DNA from: Prevotellamassilia sp.
GTDB taxonomy: Bacteria; Bacteroidota; Bacteroidia; Bacteroidales; Bacteroidaceae
Direction: 5' to 3'
Length of the DNA stretch: 8,509 bases
Assembly (NCBI GenBank): GCA_009775705.1
Contig: VSQE01000090.1
Coordinates: 1-8,509, forward strand
Part shown: positions 6,760 to 8,509 of the stretch, piece after piece
Numbering within the stretch: position 1 is the first letter of the stretch
Layout: every line of letters begins with the position of its first letter
Notes under the pieces: generated by a model
The model's database searches: none
What the model was told of the DNA's origin: nothing
The model's input: the letters and a program-made list of their open reading frames with translations, nothing else
Program-made: the position numbers and the translations under genes

Positions 6760-6821
6760 TTGCATGGATTTCTTTAAAGTCTGCTCTTTCCGGAGCATTG
6801 AGAACGGGACAAGCCGCAGGT

Positions 6822-8509
6822 TTATTCACGGAAATAAACCCGCTTCACGCGTTCCGAGACGGATGTCAGGATTTCGTAAGGGATGGTATCGAGCAGGTCG
6901 CTCAGGACTGTTACGGGGAGCGAGTCACCGAAGATCTCTACCGGATCGCCTTCGCGGCAGGGGATGTCGGTTACGTCTATCATGCATACGTCCATGCAGA
7001 TGTTTCCCATGTAGGGTGCCTTCATGCCGTTCACCAGACAGTAGCCTTTGCGGTTGCCCAGATGGCGGTTCAACCCGTCGGCATAGCCGATGGGGATGGC
7101 GGCGATGCGTGAGGGGCGTTCCGTGAAAGTGCGGCGCGAATAGCCGATACTGTCTCCTGCGGGCACGTTGCGTATCTGGAGTATCGTGGTACGCAGGGAG
7201 GTGACGTTGTGGAGGAGTCGGTTCGTTGAGGGGTCGATGCCGTAGAGGCCCAGTCCTAACCTCACCATGTCGAGATGGCGTTCGGGGAAACGTTCGATGG
7301 CGGCCGAGTTGCAGATGTGACGCAGAATCCGGTGGGAGAAGGCTTCCTGCAAGCGGCGCGATCCCCGGTCGAACAGCTGGAATTGGCGGGCGGAAAAGTC
7401 GTTGAAGTCCGCGCTGTCCGATCCGACGAAATGGGAGAAGACGGAGCGGGGCGTGAGGGCCGTCTGGCGGCTCAGGCGCCGGACGAGGCGATCGATGTCC
7501 TTTTCTGGGTCGAAGCCGAGCCGGTGCATGCCGGTATCCAGCTTGATGTGTACGGGAAATCCTTGTATGCCTTCTCGCTCGGCCGCATGGATCAGGGCTT
7601 CGAGCAGCTCGAAGTTATAGATTTCCGGTTCCAGCCGGTGGCGGAAGAGGGTGGCGAAAGCCGACATCTCGGGATTCATGATGAGGATGCCCGAGGTGAT
7701 GCCGGCCCAGCGCAGTTCCGCACCTTCGTCGGCAACGGCTACGGCCAGATAGTCCACACCGCAGTCTTGCAGGGTCTTGGCTATTTCCACGCTGCCGGCT
7801 CCGTAGGCGGATGCCTTCACCATGCAGACCATCTTGGTCTCGGGGCGCATGAAGGAGCGGTAGTGGCGCAGGTTGGCTGCGATGGCTTCGAGGTTGACGT
7901 CAAGGGTCGTCTCGTGTACTTTGAATGAGAGCAGGCGGCTCAGTTCGTCGAAATTGAAGGGGCGGGCCCCTTTCAGCAGTATGACCTCATCGTGCAGGTC
8001 GTCGAGCAGTCGGCTCCGGATGAGGGCTCCGGTTGTCGGGAAGAAATGCTTTTCCACCTGAAAAAGCGAATGGGCGGCGCTGATGTCAGGACCCACTCCG
8101 ATGAGGCGGTTGACGGCACGGTTTTTTACCATCCGTGCCACCGAGGCGTAGAGTTCGCCGGCCGGCAGCCCGCTTTGCAGGATGTCGCTCAGGATAAGCG
8201 TATGGCCGCGTCCTTTCAGTTCGGGGCGGCGGTTCATGAAGTCGAGCGCGATGTCGAGCGAATTGACGTCCGAATTGTAGGTGTCGTTGATGAGGGTGCA
8301 GCCGCGTTGTCCTTGTATCACCTCTAAACGCATGGCGATGTGTTCCAGCCGTTCCATGCGCCGAGCGATTTCTTCGCTTTTCATTCCTAAGTGGAGGCAG
8401 ACGGCCAGGCAGTGGAGGCAGTTGCAGATGGAGGCCCCGTTGATGAACGGGATGCGGAGGCATCCTTCGGAAGGCGCACCGTTGGCCGGCGCTTCATTAT
8501 ATATATAGT
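6822..8509 (-). CDS. murF-alr: Bifunctional MurF ligase / alanine racemase, 5' end beyond the window
   Basis: The fusion joins MurF, which adds D-Ala-D-Ala to UDP-MurNAc-tripeptide, to a PLP-dependent alanine racemase, which makes D-Ala from L-Ala; both act in the cytoplasm. The frame is open to the right edge, giving 561 visible residues; by analogy with full-length fusions of about 830 residues, some 270 N-terminal residues are missing. MurF signs are INDTYNSDVNS (from residue 73) and LILSDILQSG (to 113). The racemase domain starts near 195. It has the PLP lysine in MVKASAYGAG (K231), HIKLDTGMHRLG with K322 (equivalent to the carbamylated lysine) and R329, RLGLGLYG with R416, the catalytic tyrosine Y456 in DSIGYSRR, IPIGYADG (471-478), MGNICMD (500-506) and TIPYEI with Y544. 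All expected racemase residues are present, so that half should be active. The ATG at 8384 is internal to the MurF domain and is not the true start. The gene ends in TAA. Confidence 0.95.
   Translation of the reverse strand, partial: YIYNEAPANGAPSEGCLRIPFINGASICNCLHCLAVCLHLGMKSEEIARRMERLEHIAMRLEVIQGQRGCTLINDTYNSDVNSLDIALDFMNRRPELKGRGHTLILSDILQSGLPAGELYASVARMVKNRAVNRLIGVGPDISAAHSLFQVEKHFFPTTGALIRSRLLDDLHDEVILLKGARPFNFDELSRLLSFKVHETTLDVNLEAIAANLRHYRSFMRPETKMVCMVKASAYGAGSVEIAKTLQDCGVDYLAVAVADEGAELRWAGITSGILIMNPEMSAFATLFRHRLEPEIYNFELLEALIHAAEREGIQGFPVHIKLDTGMHRLGFDPEKDIDRLVRRLSRQTALTPRSVFSHFVGSDSADFNDFSARQFQLFDRGSRRLQEAFSHRILRHICNSAAIERFPERHLDMVRLGLGLYGIDPSTNRLLHNVTSLRTTILQIRNVPAGDSIGYSRRTFTERPSRIAAIPIGYADGLNRHLGNRKGYCLVNGMKAPYMGNICMDVCMIDVTDIPCREGDPVEIFGDSLPVTVLSDLLDTIPYEILTSVSERVKRVYFRE

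Larger units (their letters stand above)
6409..6821. other. AT-rich intergenic region between murF-alr and the secA operon
   Basis: No convincing gene lies here. The region holds two promoters (6490-6521 and 6700-6731), two intrinsic terminators (6592-6634 and 6649-6675), a 42-bp tandem duplication (6560-6636) and a nested inverted repeat (6720-6759), each listed separately. The first 60 nt after the murF-alr stop contain only a weak 5-bp hairpin (TGCTC 6782-6786 with GAGCA 6793-6797) and no U-tract. The stretch is clearly richer in A and T than the flanking genes. Confidence 0.8.

Noticed and set aside
7275..7928. Plus-strand open frame of 217 codons antisense to murF-alr
   Set aside because: It lies wholly within the racemase domain, whose catalytic motifs are intact on the minus strand, and shows no recognisable domain.
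8384..8384. ATG at 8384 as the start of a separate alanine racemase gene
   Set aside because: The frame continues upstream without a stop to the window edge and encodes conserved MurF sequence (PFINGAS, LAV, LHLGM), so this Met is internal.

Overview
The window looks like chromosomal DNA from the order Bacteroidales (Bacteroides or a close relative). The evidence is a MurF-alanine racemase fusion typical of that group, a long SecA (1119 residues) with Bacteroidetes-type insertions, AT-rich leaders without clear Shine-Dalgarno sequences, and promoters of the Bacteroides form TTTG - about 20 bp - TAnnTTTG. No tRNA, rRNA, CRISPR array, insertion sequence or phage gene was seen. All four genes lie on the minus strand, so transcription runs from right to left.

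Right part (6822-8509): the 3' two thirds of a bifunctional murF-alr gene of peptidoglycan precursor synthesis. Its 5' end lies beyond the window. After its stop comes the only sizeable gene-free region, about 430 bp and AT-rich (6391-6821). It is densely organised. Read in the direction of transcription it holds a nested inverted repeat (6720-6759), a well-matched promoter P0 (6700-6731), a strong intrinsic terminator T1 only about 20 nt after the predicted P0 start (6649-6675), a second hairpin terminator T2 lying in a 42-bp tandem duplication (6560-6636), and a second well-matched promoter P1 (6490-6521).

Left part (126-6390): a compact apparent operon, probably transcribed from P1. First is a DUF4105 (Lnb N-terminal periplasmic domain) membrane protein, then an exported protein of the alkaline phosphatase/phosphodiesterase fold, then secA. 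The gaps are 35 and 50 bp and neither contains an obvious promoter or terminator. A hairpin at the left edge (1-35) probably ends the unit. The operon thus pairs the Sec translocase motor with two envelope proteins of unknown function.

The most notable points are two. The phosphatase-fold protein lacks nearly all the catalytic residues of its superfamily, although its reading frame is intact. The P0-T1 pair could make a very short RNA or act as an attenuator. Nothing resembles a defence or mobile system; the genes themselves are mostly core housekeeping genes.
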